A DNA stretch of 64,000 bases from Actinomycetes bacterium (GTDB lineage Bacteria > Actinomycetota > Actinomycetes > Actinomycetales > Cellulomonadaceae): contig JAJYCD010000008.1 of the NCBI GenBank assembly GCA_021778635.1, forward strand, positions 1 to 64,000, given 5' to 3'. How positions within the stretch are numbered: position 1 is the first letter of the stretch; each line of letters opens with the position of its first letter. The position numbers were made by a program, and so were the translations under genes. The notes beneath the pieces were generated by a model. That model was not told the origin of the DNA and searched no databases. It saw nothing but the letters and a program-made list of their open reading frames with translations. This document shows, in pieces, positions 51,264 through 60,048 of this stretch.

Positions 51264-52507
51264 GATCAGTCCAAGAGCAGCTCGCCGCCGTTCTCGCGGT
51301 GGCCACCCCGGTCGCACCGCTCGACGTCGTCCTGGCGGATGCGGCGGGCTGCATCCTCGCGGCCGACGTGACCGTCGCGACCGACATCCCGGCCGCGACG
51401 GTCTCTGCGGTCGACGGCTACGCCGTCCTGGCGGACGACACCGTGCGAGCGACGGCCGAGGACCCTGTCCTCCTCCCGGTCGCGCACGACGTCCTGGCCG
51501 GTGCGAGCCGACCGCTCCGCCTCGCGCCGGGACAGGCGATCCGGATCGCGTCCGGCGGGGTCCTGCCGCTCGGCGCGGACACGGTGATACCGGCCGCCGA
51601 GACGGACCGTGGCGAGGTGCGGGTGGCCGTCACGTCGCCCGCGGTACCGGGGTCGCACCTGCGCGTCGTCGGGTCGGACGCGGGCGTCGGCGACGTCGCG
51701 CTCGCGGCCGGGACGCGGATGGGGGCACGCCAGATCGCGCTCGCGGCCGCCCTCGGGCGCGGCCGGGTGCGCGTCCACCCGGCGCCGCGCGTCGTCGTCA
51801 TCGCGGTCGGCGACGAGCTCGTCGTGCCGTCGGACCCGCTGCGCGAGGGCACGCTGCACGACGCGAACAGCCACGCCCTCACCTCGGCGATCGCGGACGT
51901 CGGGGCGGCCGCGGTGCGGGTCGGCGCCGTCAGCGACGATCGCGCCTCGTTGCGCGAGTGCCTCCAGGACCAGCTCGTGCGGGCCGACGTGATCGTGCTG
52001 ACCGGCGGGCTGAGCGAGTACTCCCGCGACACCGTCAAGGACGTCCTCGGCCCGCTCGGCACGGTCCGGTTCGACCACGTCGCGATGACCCCGGGTGGCC
52101 GTCAGGGCTTCGGTACTGTGCACGGCGACGTGCGGGCGAGCGACGACGACGACACCCCAGGAGTCCCGATCTTCGCGCTCCCCGGCCACCCGGTGGCCGC
52201 CCAGATCTCGTTCGAGGTGTTCGTCCGGCCTGCGCTGCGGGCGATGGCGGGGCAGCTCGAGCTGTACCGCCCGTCGGTCGCGGCACAGGCGACCGTGGGG
52301 TGGGCCTCTCCGTCCGGGGTGCGGCAGTTCGTGCCCGCGACCCTCGTCGGCAGCCCGTCCGACGGCTACCTCGTGACGCCGATCGGGGACCCGGGCGCGT
52401 TGTCCCTGACCGCGCTCGCACAGGCGAACGCCCTGGCGGTGATCCCGGAGCGGGACGTGACCGTGCAGCCGGGGCAACGGGTGCACTGCCTGGTCCTCGA
52501 GGGCTGA
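51260..52507 (+). CDS. moeA: Molybdopterin molybdenumtransferase
   Basis: This 415-residue enzyme inserts molybdate into adenylylated molybdopterin, the last step of molybdenum cofactor synthesis. Domains in order: the N-terminal linker and beta domain with SAVDGYAVLADD, the MoCF-binding domain with VIAVGDELV and VLTGGLS, GPLGTVRFDHVAMTPGG, and ALPGHPVAAQISFEVFVRPAL, then the C-terminal beta barrel (about 340-415). The GTG at 51260 overlaps the galU stop. Confidence 0.95.
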   Translation: MRSVQEQLAAVLAVATPVAPLDVVLADAAGCILAADVTVATDIPAATVSAVDGYAVLADDTVRATAEDPVLLPVAHDVLAGASRPLRLAPGQAIRIASGGVLPLGADTVIPAAETDRGEVRVAVTSPAVPGSHLRVVGSDAGVGDVALAAGTRMGARQIALAAALGRGRVRVHPAPRVVVIAVGDELVVPSDPLREGTLHDANSHALTSAIADVGAAAVRVGAVSDDRASLRECLQDQLVRADVIVLTGGLSEYSRDTVKDVLGPLGTVRFDHVAMTPGGRQGFGTVHGDVRASDDDDTPGVPIFALPGHPVAAQISFEVFVRPALRAMAGQLELYRPSVAAQATVGWASPSGVRQFVPATLVGSPSDGYLVTPIGDPGALSLTALAQANALAVIPERDVTVQPGQRVHCLVLEG

Positions 52508-52513
52508 GCTCCC

Positions 52514-53200
52514 GTGAGTCACCGGCTCTCCGCGCTGCCGCTCACGGTACGGTCGGCGGGTGGCGACATGGTGACGGGCTGGCCGGTCCGCCTCGAGGAC
52601 GGCGATGTGCGGCTGCGACCCCTCGGAGGGCGCGACCAAGGAGCCTGGCTCGCCCTGCGGGCGGCCAACGCGGACTGGCTCGAACCGTGGGACGCGAGCT
52701 CGCCCGTGCCCGTCGTCGGCCCCCGGCCGTCGTTCCGGCAGTACGTCCGGGCGCTGCGCTCCCAGGCACGGGACGGTACGGCGCTGCCGTTCGCCCTGGA
52801 CTACCGGGGCGAGCTGGTCGGACAGCTGACCGTCTCCGGCATCACCTACGGCTCGTTCCGCTCGGGGACGATCGGGTACTGGGTCTCCGAGCACGTCGCA
52901 GGGCGGGGGATCGTGCCGACCGCGGTGGCGCTGGCCGTCGACCACAGCTTCTTCCGGCTCGGTCTGCATCGGATCGAGGTCAACATCCGCCCGGAGAACG
53001 CACCCAGTCTTCGGGTCGTCGCCAAGCTGGGGTTCCGGGACGAGGGCCTGCGCGAGCGCTACCTGCACATCGCGGGCGAGTGGTGCGACCACCGGAGCTT
53101 CGCCCTGACGACCGAGGACGTCCCCGGCGGCCTGGTCGCGCGCTGGCACCGCACGCAGCAGACGGGTCGCACGGACGTGGCGGCCGGCGACGCGGAATGA
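52514..53200 (+). CDS. rimJ: RimJ-like GNAT acetyltransferase
   Basis: This is a 228-residue GNAT protein of the RimJ/RimL group, which acetylates N-termini of ribosomal or other proteins. VRLRPLGGRDQGAWLALR begins the fold. The acetyl-CoA loop is around HVAGRGIVPTAVALAVDH, and LHRIEVNIRPENAPSLRVVAKLGF is the C-terminal family motif. The GTG at 52514 is 6 nt after the moeA stop. An ATG at 52568 with GGGTGG before it fits the usual family N-terminus better and may be the real start. Confidence 0.87.
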   Translation: MSHRLSALPLTVRSAGGDMVTGWPVRLEDGDVRLRPLGGRDQGAWLALRAANADWLEPWDASSPVPVVGPRPSFRQYVRALRSQARDGTALPFALDYRGELVGQLTVSGITYGSFRSGTIGYWVSEHVAGRGIVPTAVALAVDHSFFRLGLHRIEVNIRPENAPSLRVVAKLGFRDEGLRERYLHIAGEWCDHRSFALTTEDVPGGLVARWHRTQQTGRTDVAAGDAE

Positions 53201-53263
53201 CACCGGTGTGATTCCGTACCCGACACGCCGGTCGCGCTTCCCCTGCGGCGTGTGCGGCTCGCC

Positions 53264-53269
53264 TACCGT
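53264..53269 (+). promoter_or_regulatory. -10 box of a leaderless promoter
   Basis: TACCGT is followed by 6 nt and the GTG at 53276. No ribosome site is present. Confidence 0.5.
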
Positions 53270-53275
53270 CGGTGC

Positions 53276-54313
53276 GTGGGAGATTCTGCAAGCCTGACGG
53301 CTCTCGTCGTCGTCGGGCTGTGGTTCGCCTACCTGGTGCCGCACAAGCTGCGGCACCGCCAACAGCTTCTCGAGTCACGTGCGGACGATCGCTTCTCCGA
53401 GTCGCTCCGTGTGCTCGCGGTGACGTCAGCACCTCCGTCGCCGCGCTCCACGGTCCTCCACGAGGTCGGCGCCCCGAGACGGGTCGAGCTGCTCACACCG
53501 GGCCGGGGTGTCCCGGCAGGCCACAAGGGCGTTGAGGCGCCGAGGGGAGCAGGGGCCGTGGAACGACCGCATGCGACCGGGGACAGGATCACCGCCGACG
53601 CCGCCCGCCGGGCGGCGCAGCAACGCGCGGCGCACGCCGCCGCCGTCGCCCGTCGCGGTGCCGCCGCGCGCCGTCGTGCGCTGCTGACCTCCGTGCTGCT
53701 CGTCGCGAGCGTCGCCGGCTGGGTCGTCGCGAGCGTCACGACGCTGAGCCTCCTGCTCGCGGTGGTCCCGACGGTCCTGCTCGGTACCGTCCTCGTGACG
53801 GGACGGCGTGCCGTCGTCGCGGGTCAGGCCGCGGACGCGGCGTACGAGCGTCGCCGTCGCGAGATGGCGGACCGGGCGACCGCGACGGGCGTGACCGCAC
53901 CGCGGCGGACCCCCGCGGTGGTCGGCCGGGCGGTTCACCCGTCGGACTCGCACACCGAGGTCATCGAACGGATCACGGCCGAGATCGCCACCGAGTCCCG
54001 TGCGACGTCGACGACGGTCGGATCGACCGGCTCATCGGCAGCGGAGGCAGGCACCACGCAGGACGAGTGGGCGCCGGTGCCGGTCCCTCGCCCGACCTAC
54101 ACCATGAAGGCGTCGGCACCGCGACGCGAGCCGACGCCGTTGAGCGAGCTCGACTTCGCGCCGGTCGAACCGGCCCGTACGGCCGAGGTCACGCCCACAG
54201 GCGCGTCCGGCGAGGGTGGCACGACGACGGTGCTGGCCCCGGCTCCGGGCACTGCGAGCGGAGGCATCGACCTCGATGCGGTGCTGGCACGTCGGCGGGC
54301 TGCGGGGGAGTAG
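53276..54313 (+). CDS. Hypothetical actinobacterial membrane protein
   Basis: This is a 345-residue protein. One helix lies at the N-terminus (SLTALVVVGLWFAYLVPHKLR), and two adjacent helices near 135-180 (LLTSVLLVASVAGWVVASV and LLLAVVPTVLLGTVLV) are flanked by very basic Ala/Arg stretches. The last ~150 residues are Ser/Thr/Pro-rich and disordered, ending with an IDLDAVLARRRA helix. I recognise the layout as a conserved actinobacterial protein of unknown function often found beside this acetyltransferase. The GTG at 53276 follows TACCGT by 6 nt. Confidence 0.75.
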   Translation: MGDSASLTALVVVGLWFAYLVPHKLRHRQQLLESRADDRFSESLRVLAVTSAPPSPRSTVLHEVGAPRRVELLTPGRGVPAGHKGVEAPRGAGAVERPHATGDRITADAARRAAQQRAAHAAAVARRGAAARRRALLTSVLLVASVAGWVVASVTTLSLLLAVVPTVLLGTVLVTGRRAVVAGQAADAAYERRRREMADRATATGVTAPRRTPAVVGRAVHPSDSHTEVIERITAEIATESRATSTTVGSTGSSAAEAGTTQDEWAPVPVPRPTYTMKASAPRREPTPLSELDFAPVEPARTAEVTPTGASGEGGTTTVLAPAPGTASGGIDLDAVLARRRAAGE

Positions 54314-54345
54314 CTCCCGGTTCTCGATCTACCGGCCGCGGGTGC

Positions 54346-54351
54346 TAGTCT
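54346..54351 (+). promoter_or_regulatory. -10 box of the tRNA-Ala gene
   Basis: TAGTCT lies 13 nt before the mature tRNA 5' end. The -35 is not clear. Confidence 0.4.
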
Positions 54352-54364
54352 TTCTTCCGCTTGA

Positions 54365-54440
<76 letters not shown>

Positions 54441-54444
54441 CATC

Positions 54445-54460
54445 GGGTCGCATGCGACCC
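54445..54460. other. 16-bp perfect palindrome just after the tRNA
   Basis: GGGTCGCATGCGACCC begins 4 nt past the tRNA CCA end. It may help 3' processing or act with the hairpin at 54474-54501. Confidence 0.5.
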
Positions 54461-54473
54461 TGAGCAGGGAGAA

Positions 54474-54501
54474 CGGGGCAGGAGCGAGAGCTCCTGCCCC
54501 G
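54474..54501. terminator. Bidirectional terminator after tRNA-Ala
   Basis: A perfect 12-bp stem (54474-54485 with 54490-54501) is closed by a GAGA (GNRA) loop. It lies between the tRNA and the convergent XRE gene. Confidence 0.75.
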
Positions 54502-54542
54502 CTCTCGTTCGTTGGGGTCCGCCGCCGATCGGATCCCACCAC

Positions 54543-55106
54543 TCAGTCCCGCAGGCGGGTGAGGGCGACGAGGTAGCGGCACGGCGCAGCCGTCGGGTTG
54601 ACGAACGCGCACGGTGCGGGCGCTCCGAGCTGGAGGCAGTCGCCGGTCTCGAGCTCGTGGACCGTGTCGCCCTCGTGGAAGACCAACCGGCCGTCGAGGA
54701 CCCAGACCTGCTGGTGCAGGAACGCGTACGCCTCGGCGGGGTAGGAGACCCGGGCGCCCGGTGGCAGGGTGACCTCGACGAGCTCGAGCGGTCCACCGGA
54801 GCCGGGGGACACCGCGCGGCGGAGGTAGCCCGTGTCGGGATCCGTCCAGGTCGGCTGGTCTGCGGCGCGCGCGACACGAGGGTCGGGAGCGTCCTGCTCG
54901 GCCCGGGCGACGAGCTCGGACAGTGTCATGCCGAGCGCGGCCGAGAGGCGCCCGAGCAGGACGGCCGTCGGCTGCGCCTGACCCCGCTCGATCTTGCCGA
55001 CCATGGCTCGCGAGACCCCGGAACGCTCGGCGAGCGCGGCGGCGGACAGCCCGCGCGACCGTCGCGCGTCGAGCAGCGTTGAGGCGAGAGAGGTGGTGAA
55101 CGACAT
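54543..55106 (-). CDS. XRE-family regulator with C-terminal cupin domain
   Basis: This is a 187-residue protein. The N-terminal helix-turn-helix (about 10-65) has LSAAALAERSGVSRAMVGKIERG. The C-terminal cupin (about 105-187) has a single-domain beta barrel with FLHQQVWVLDGRLVFHEGD. This HTH_3 plus Cupin_2 plan senses small molecules and often controls a nearby transport or modifying enzyme. The divergent neighbour is an acetyltransferase whose start is only 40 nt away. The ATG at 55106 is 7 nt after TATAGT on its strand, so the mRNA is probably leaderless. Confidence 0.88.
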   Translation of the reverse strand: MSFTTSLASTLLDARRSRGLSAAALAERSGVSRAMVGKIERGQAQPTAVLLGRLSAALGMTLSELVARAEQDAPDPRVARAADQPTWTDPDTGYLRRAVSPGSGGPLELVEVTLPPGARVSYPAEAYAFLHQQVWVLDGRLVFHEGDTVHELETGDCLQLGAPAPCAFVNPTAAPCRYLVALTRLRD

Positions 55107-55113
55107 GGAGGCC

Positions 55114-55139
55114 ACTATAGGAGCGGTGGACGCTACTAT
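55114..55139. promoter_or_regulatory. Back-to-back leaderless promoters of XRE regulator and acetyltransferase
   Basis: On the minus strand TATAGT (55119-55114) lies 7 nt before the XRE ATG. On the plus strand TACTAT (55134-55139) lies 7 nt before the acetyltransferase ATG. Only 40 nt separate the two start codons, so each -35 region overlaps the other promoter and one bound repressor could shut both. Confidence 0.6.
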
Positions 55140-55146
55140 CGGCGAC

Positions 55147-55680
55147 ATGACGTCTGCTTCCACCGTCGTCCGAGGAGCCTCTGGACGCGACGGCGCTGCC
55201 TGCGCGGCGATCTACGCGCCGTACGTGATCAGCACGGCGATCACCTTCGAGATCGATCCTCCGAGCGCGGCCGAGATGTCCGCACGCATCACCGCAGCGG
55301 TGCAGAGCCACGCGTGGCTCGTGCTCGAGGACGCCGGCCGGGTGGTCGGCTACGCGTACGGCAGCCCGTTCAAGGCGCGTGCGGCCTACCGCTGGGCGTG
55401 CGAGGTCAGCGTCTACCTCGAGCCCGGCCGTCGGCGTACCGGTGCCGGCCGGATGCTCTACGAGGCGCTGCTCCCGCGGCTGGCCGAGCGGGGCTACCGC
55501 ACGGCGGTCGCCGGCATGACGCTGCCGAACGAGGCGAGCGTGGGACTGCACACCGCGATGGGATTCGAACCCGCCGGCACGTACCGGCGCATCGGCTGGA
55601 AGCTCGACGCCTGGCACGACGTCGCCTGGATGCAGCGGACGATCCTCGACGGACCGAACCCGCCGTCCGAGCCCGTCTGA
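55147..55680 (+). CDS. GNAT acetyltransferase, phosphinothricin acetyltransferase-like
   Basis: This is a 177-residue GNAT enzyme. YAPYVISTAITFEIDPPS is the substrate-side motif of the phosphinothricin/methionine-sulfone acetyltransferase group. VVGYAYGSPFKARAAYRW and the CoA loop RRRTGAGRMLYEALL follow. MGFEPAGTYRRIGWKLDAWHDVAWMQ closes the family signature. It may acetylate amino-acid analogues such as phosphinothricin. The ATG at 55147 follows TACTAT by 7 nt. The divergent XRE-cupin protein is its probable regulator. Confidence 0.9.
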   Translation: MTSASTVVRGASGRDGAACAAIYAPYVISTAITFEIDPPSAAEMSARITAAVQSHAWLVLEDAGRVVGYAYGSPFKARAAYRWACEVSVYLEPGRRRTGAGRMLYEALLPRLAERGYRTAVAGMTLPNEASVGLHTAMGFEPAGTYRRIGWKLDAWHDVAWMQRTILDGPNPPSEPV

Positions 55681-55704
55681 CGCCGTGCCCAGGCGGCGAC
55701 CAGG

Positions 55705-56166
55705 TCAGCCCTCGACCGGTGCCGTCCCGTCCCAGCCGCGCGGACCCAGGTCGGGGCGGGCGTGCTGGTAGTCGCTGGAGAGCAGGGGCGAGGAGATCAT
55801 CAGGTCGGCCGACGCCGTGTTGCACGCCATCGGCACGTTCCAGACCGTCGCGATGCGCAGCAGCGCCTTGACGTCGGGGTCGTGCGGCTGCGGCTCGAGC
55901 GGGTCCCAGAAGAAGATCAGCATCGTGATCAGGCCCTCGGCGATCTTCGCGCCGATCTGCTGGTCACCACCGAGCGGGCCGGACAGGAACCGGGTGACGT
56001 GCAGTCCGAGCTCGTACTCGAGCATCGTGCCGGTCGTGCCGGTCGCGTACAGCTCGTGATGGGCGAGGGTGCCGCGGTTGTACTCGGCCCACTGCAGCAG
56101 GTCGACCTTCTTGTTGTCGTGGGCGACGAGCGCGATGTGACGGGGGGTCGCGGGGATCACGGACAT
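55705..56166 (-). CDS. mgsA: Methylglyoxal synthase
   Basis: This 153-residue enzyme converts dihydroxyacetone phosphate to methylglyoxal and phosphate, a phosphate-releasing bypass of lower glycolysis. The N-terminal ALVAHDNKK, substrate loop ATGTTGTML, and the motif [12 protein letters not shown] with the catalytic Asp are all present, as are [14 protein letters not shown] and [12 protein letters not shown]. The length matches E. coli MgsA (152). AGGAG precedes the ATG at 56166. Confidence 0.95.
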   Translation of the reverse strand: MSVIPATPRHIALVAHDNKKVDLLQWAEYNRGTLAHHELYATGTTGTMLEYELGLHVTRFLSGPLGGDQQIGAKIAEGLITMLIFFWDPLEPQPHDPDVKALLRIATVWNVPMACNTASADLMISSPLLSSDYQHARPDLGPRGWDGTAPVEG

Positions 56167-56248
56167 GACGGGCTCCTGTCGGACGCCGAGCACGCGGGTG
56201 AGGCGACGATATCGAACCACCGGTGCCGGCCGCGGGTCGGGACACGGG

Positions 56249-56836
56249 TCATCGGTCGTCGGCCAGCCATGACGTGACGTGACGGCGGGCGGCGCCCAGG
56301 ACGGCGTCGGCCTCGCGGCGGTCGATCCGGGCGAGCAGCATCGCGCTGATCGTGAGCGAGGAGAGGACGATCGCCTTCTCGTCGAGGTCCCCGGGCGCTC
56401 CCGCGACCTCGAGCGAGTGCCGAAGGGCAGCGATGAGCTCGGTCCGGTAGCCGTCGACCACGAGGCGCGCGGCGGCGTCGTGACCGGCGAGCCCGGCCGC
56501 GCAGTTCACCAGCAGGCAGCCGCGCCGGGGGGAGTCGTCGGGTACCGCGGCGACGGCCGACCGCAGGCCGTCGACGTACGCGAGCAGCCCGGCGGTTCCC
56601 GCGGTCGGTCCGAGCAGCACGCTCAGCCGTGGGCGGATCACGGTGTCGAGGTAGTCCTGGACGGCGGCGTCGAACAGCCCGCGCTTGCTCCCGAACGCGT
56701 GGTACAGGCTCGACCGGTTGACGCCGGTGACGGTCTCGAGGTCGGCGATCGACGTCGCCTCGTAGCCGCGGTCCCAGAACAGGTCCCGGGCCGCGGTCAC
56801 GACGGCGGTGGTCTCGAAGGTCGGGAGACGTCCCAC
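56249..56836 (-). CDS. TetR family regulator (NemR-like), divergent to CurA-type reductase
   Basis: This is a 195-residue regulator. The N-terminal HTH contains [24 protein letters not shown]. The C-terminal domain has a Cys in [12 protein letters not shown], a sequence type seen in TetR proteins that sense electrophiles. The divergent gene encodes a CurA-type enone reductase and the shared region holds a TAGACC half-site, which is the NemR operator type. GAGGAGG favours the GTG at 56836; the GTG at 56842 is possible. Confidence 0.85.
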   Translation of the reverse strand: MGRLPTFETTAVVTAARDLFWDRGYEATSIADLETVTGVNRSSLYHAFGSKRGLFDAAVQDYLDTVIRPRLSVLLGPTAGTAGLLAYVDGLRSAVAAVPDDSPRRGCLLVNCAAGLAGHDAAARLVVDGYRTELIAALRHSLEVAGAPGDLDEKAIVLSSLTISAMLLARIDRREADAVLGAARRHVTSWLADDR

Positions 56837-56879
56837 GGTCACCTCCTCGTCGTGACGGTCGTCGCTCCTGTGCCTATAG

Positions 56880-56895
56880 TAGACCGATCGTTTCA
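56880..56895 (+). promoter_or_regulatory. Candidate operator of the NemR-like TetR regulator
   Basis: TAGACC-GATC-GTTTCA has one perfect and one imperfect half of the TAGACC-N4-GGTCTA type site. A TATAGT (56875-56880) -10 box abuts it. It lies in the divergent region upstream of the reductase gene. Confidence 0.5.
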
Positions 56896-56918
56896 GAATT
56901 CAGCAAAGGATGGACGTC

Positions 56919-57935
<1,017 letters not shown>

Positions 57936-57966
57936 CGGCTCGTCGACCCCGCACGAGAGGCTGCTG

Positions 57967-58371
57967 ATGCCCGCCACCGTCCCCCTGGCCGCCGTCGTCC
58001 TCGCGACGATCGCGGCACTCGTGCACGTGTACATCTTCGTGCTCGAGAGCCTGCTGTGGACCGCACCACGCACGCGTGCGACCTTCGGGATCGGCTCGGA
58101 GGCGGAGGCGCGCGTCACGCGTGAGCTCGCGTACAACCAGGGTTGGTACAACCTGTTCCTCGCGATCGGCGTGCTCGGCGGGCTCGTGCTCGCGCGGTCC
58201 GACCTCGACGCCACGCGTGCGGCCGGTGTCGGGGTCCTGCTGTTCGCGACCGGGTCGATGGTCGCCGCCGCCCTCGTGCTCGTGGTCCGCAGACCGGCAC
58301 TCGCGCGTGCCGCGGCGGTTCAAGGTCTCCTGCCGCTCGTCGCCGTGGTCCTGACGGTCGTCGCGGGCTGA
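57967..58371 (+). CDS. DUF1304 membrane protein
   Basis: This 134-residue protein has four helices (about 5-28, 55-75, 82-105, 112-133) and matches DUF1304. ALVHVYIFVLESLLW and ELAYNQGWYNLFLAIG are the family's conserved segments. Function is unknown. It starts 31 nt past the reductase stop and is probably in that operon; AGAGG precedes the ATG. Confidence 0.88.
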   Translation: MPATVPLAAVVLATIAALVHVYIFVLESLLWTAPRTRATFGIGSEAEARVTRELAYNQGWYNLFLAIGVLGGLVLARSDLDATRAAGVGVLLFATGSMVAAALVLVVRRPALARAAAVQGLLPLVAVVLTVVAG

Positions 58372-58532
58372 GCCGTGACATCGACCACGACCGCACCCGT
58401 CGGGCCGGGCGACCCGTGAGGGTGACGGACCTCCCTCGGACGGCCCAACCGGTTGGCGGCAGACGCTCCGTACGCCTACGGTGACCTGCACCTCTGCCAC
58501 CTCGTCCACCACCCGAGCGAGAGCCGTCCACC

Positions 58533-60005
58533 GTGCCCGAGTCCCTGTCGATCGTCCCCGCCCCGCGCTACGTGGAGCCGGGTGACGGTCCCGGTCTCGG
58601 TCTCGGTGCGGGCTTCGGCCTCCTCGTCGGTCCGGAGCCGGCGGAGATCGCGCTCGGCGTGTACGTGGCACGGCTCGCCGAGCGGATCGGCATCGGACCG
58701 GTCGACATGCTCGCGGCCGACGACGGGCGCGACCACCTCGTCGAGCTCCGCCTGGACCCTGCCGCCGGACCCGCCGACGCCGACCCGGCCGAGCGGTACT
58801 CGCTCGTCGTGGACGGCCGACGAGCCCTGGTGCGCGCGCCGACGGTGACCGGGCTCTACTACGGCGTCGTGACGCTGCGCCAGACGCTGCGTGCCGACCC
58901 CCTGGGGCTCGTGTACGCACCGGCGCTCCGGGTCGAGGATGCCCCTCGGTTCGCGTGGCGGGGGTTGAGCGTCGACGTCGCGCGGCACTTCTTCCCGGTC
59001 GAGGACATCGAGCTGGTGGTGTCCGTGATGGGGTACTACAAGCTCAACGTGCTGCACCTGCACCTCACCGACGACCAGGGATGGCGGCTCGACGTGCCGT
59101 CTCGCCCCGGCCTGGTCGAGAGGTCGGCCGGGTCGGCCGTCCACGGCGCCCGTGGCGGCTACTACACCTCGGACGAGTACCGGCGGATCGTGACGTTCGC
59201 CGCGTCCCGCGGCATCACCGTCGTGCCCGAGGTCGACGTCCCCGGTCACGTCAACGCCGCGCTGCACGCGTACGGGGAGCTCACGCCGTCCGGCGAGCCG
59301 GCCGAGGCCTACACGGGGATCGAGGTGGGCTTCAGTCGACTGGACGCCGGCCTGCCGGCGACCCGGCCGTTCCTGCGGGACGTCTTCACCGACGTCGCCG
59401 CCATGACCCCGGGACCGTACGTGCACGTCGGCGGGGACGAGGTCCTGGGTCTCGATCCGGACGAGTACGCGAGTCTCGTCGGGCTCGCCCATGACGCGGT
59501 GCGGGACGCGGGCAAGGTCGTCGTCGCGTGGCAGGAGGCAGCCGGGGTCGGGCTCGCGCCCGGGAGCGTCGTGCAGTACTGGGACCACCGGACCGGGCAG
59601 GCGGACCTGGTCGCCGCGGCGGCGGCCGGCTGCCGCGTCCTGATGTCGCCGGGATCGCGGGCCTACCTCGACATGAAGTACGACGCGGACTACCCGCGCG
59701 GCCTCGAGTGGGCCGGCCACCTCGACCTGCGCGACGCCTACGACTGGGATCCGGCTCTCGTCGTCCCTGAGCTCCCCGCGGAGTCGGTGGTGGGGGTCGA
59801 GGCCGCGATCTGGACCGAGACCCTGGCCACGGTCGACGAGCTGACCGAGATGCTGCTGCCCCGCCTCACTGCCCTCGCCGAGGTGGCGTGGACCGCACCC
59901 GGCCGGCGCAGCTGGGACTCGTACCGTCGACGCATCGCGGCGCACCGGGACTACTGGGACCTGATCGGCGTCCGCTGGTACGCCTCACCGCAGGTCGACT
60001 GGTAG
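58533..60005 (+). CDS. Glycoside hydrolase family 20 beta-N-acetylhexosaminidase
   Basis: This 490-residue enzyme removes terminal GlcNAc or GalNAc residues. The N-terminal GH20b domain spans about 1-135. The TIM barrel starts RFAWRGLSVDVARHFFPV, and the catalytic Asp302-Glu303 pair is in HVGGDEV; Glu is acid/base while Asp orients the substrate acetamido group. LTDDQGWRLDVP and VVAWQEA are conserved. No signal peptide is seen, so it is probably cytoplasmic and works on imported chitobiose or glycan pieces. The GTG at 58533 has only a weak GAGAG upstream. Confidence 0.93.
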   Translation: MPESLSIVPAPRYVEPGDGPGLGLGAGFGLLVGPEPAEIALGVYVARLAERIGIGPVDMLAADDGRDHLVELRLDPAAGPADADPAERYSLVVDGRRALVRAPTVTGLYYGVVTLRQTLRADPLGLVYAPALRVEDAPRFAWRGLSVDVARHFFPVEDIELVVSVMGYYKLNVLHLHLTDDQGWRLDVPSRPGLVERSAGSAVHGARGGYYTSDEYRRIVTFAASRGITVVPEVDVPGHVNAALHAYGELTPSGEPAEAYTGIEVGFSRLDAGLPATRPFLRDVFTDVAAMTPGPYVHVGGDEVLGLDPDEYASLVGLAHDAVRDAGKVVVAWQEAAGVGLAPGSVVQYWDHRTGQADLVAAAAAGCRVLMSPGSRAYLDMKYDADYPRGLEWAGHLDLRDAYDWDPALVVPELPAESVVGVEAAIWTETLATVDELTEMLLPRLTALAEVAWTAPGRRSWDSYRRRIAAHRDYWDLIGVRWYASPQVDW

Positions 60006-60048
60006 CAGCGGCGCGTCCAGTGCGAGCCGGCGGCGCGTTGCGGCGCGG

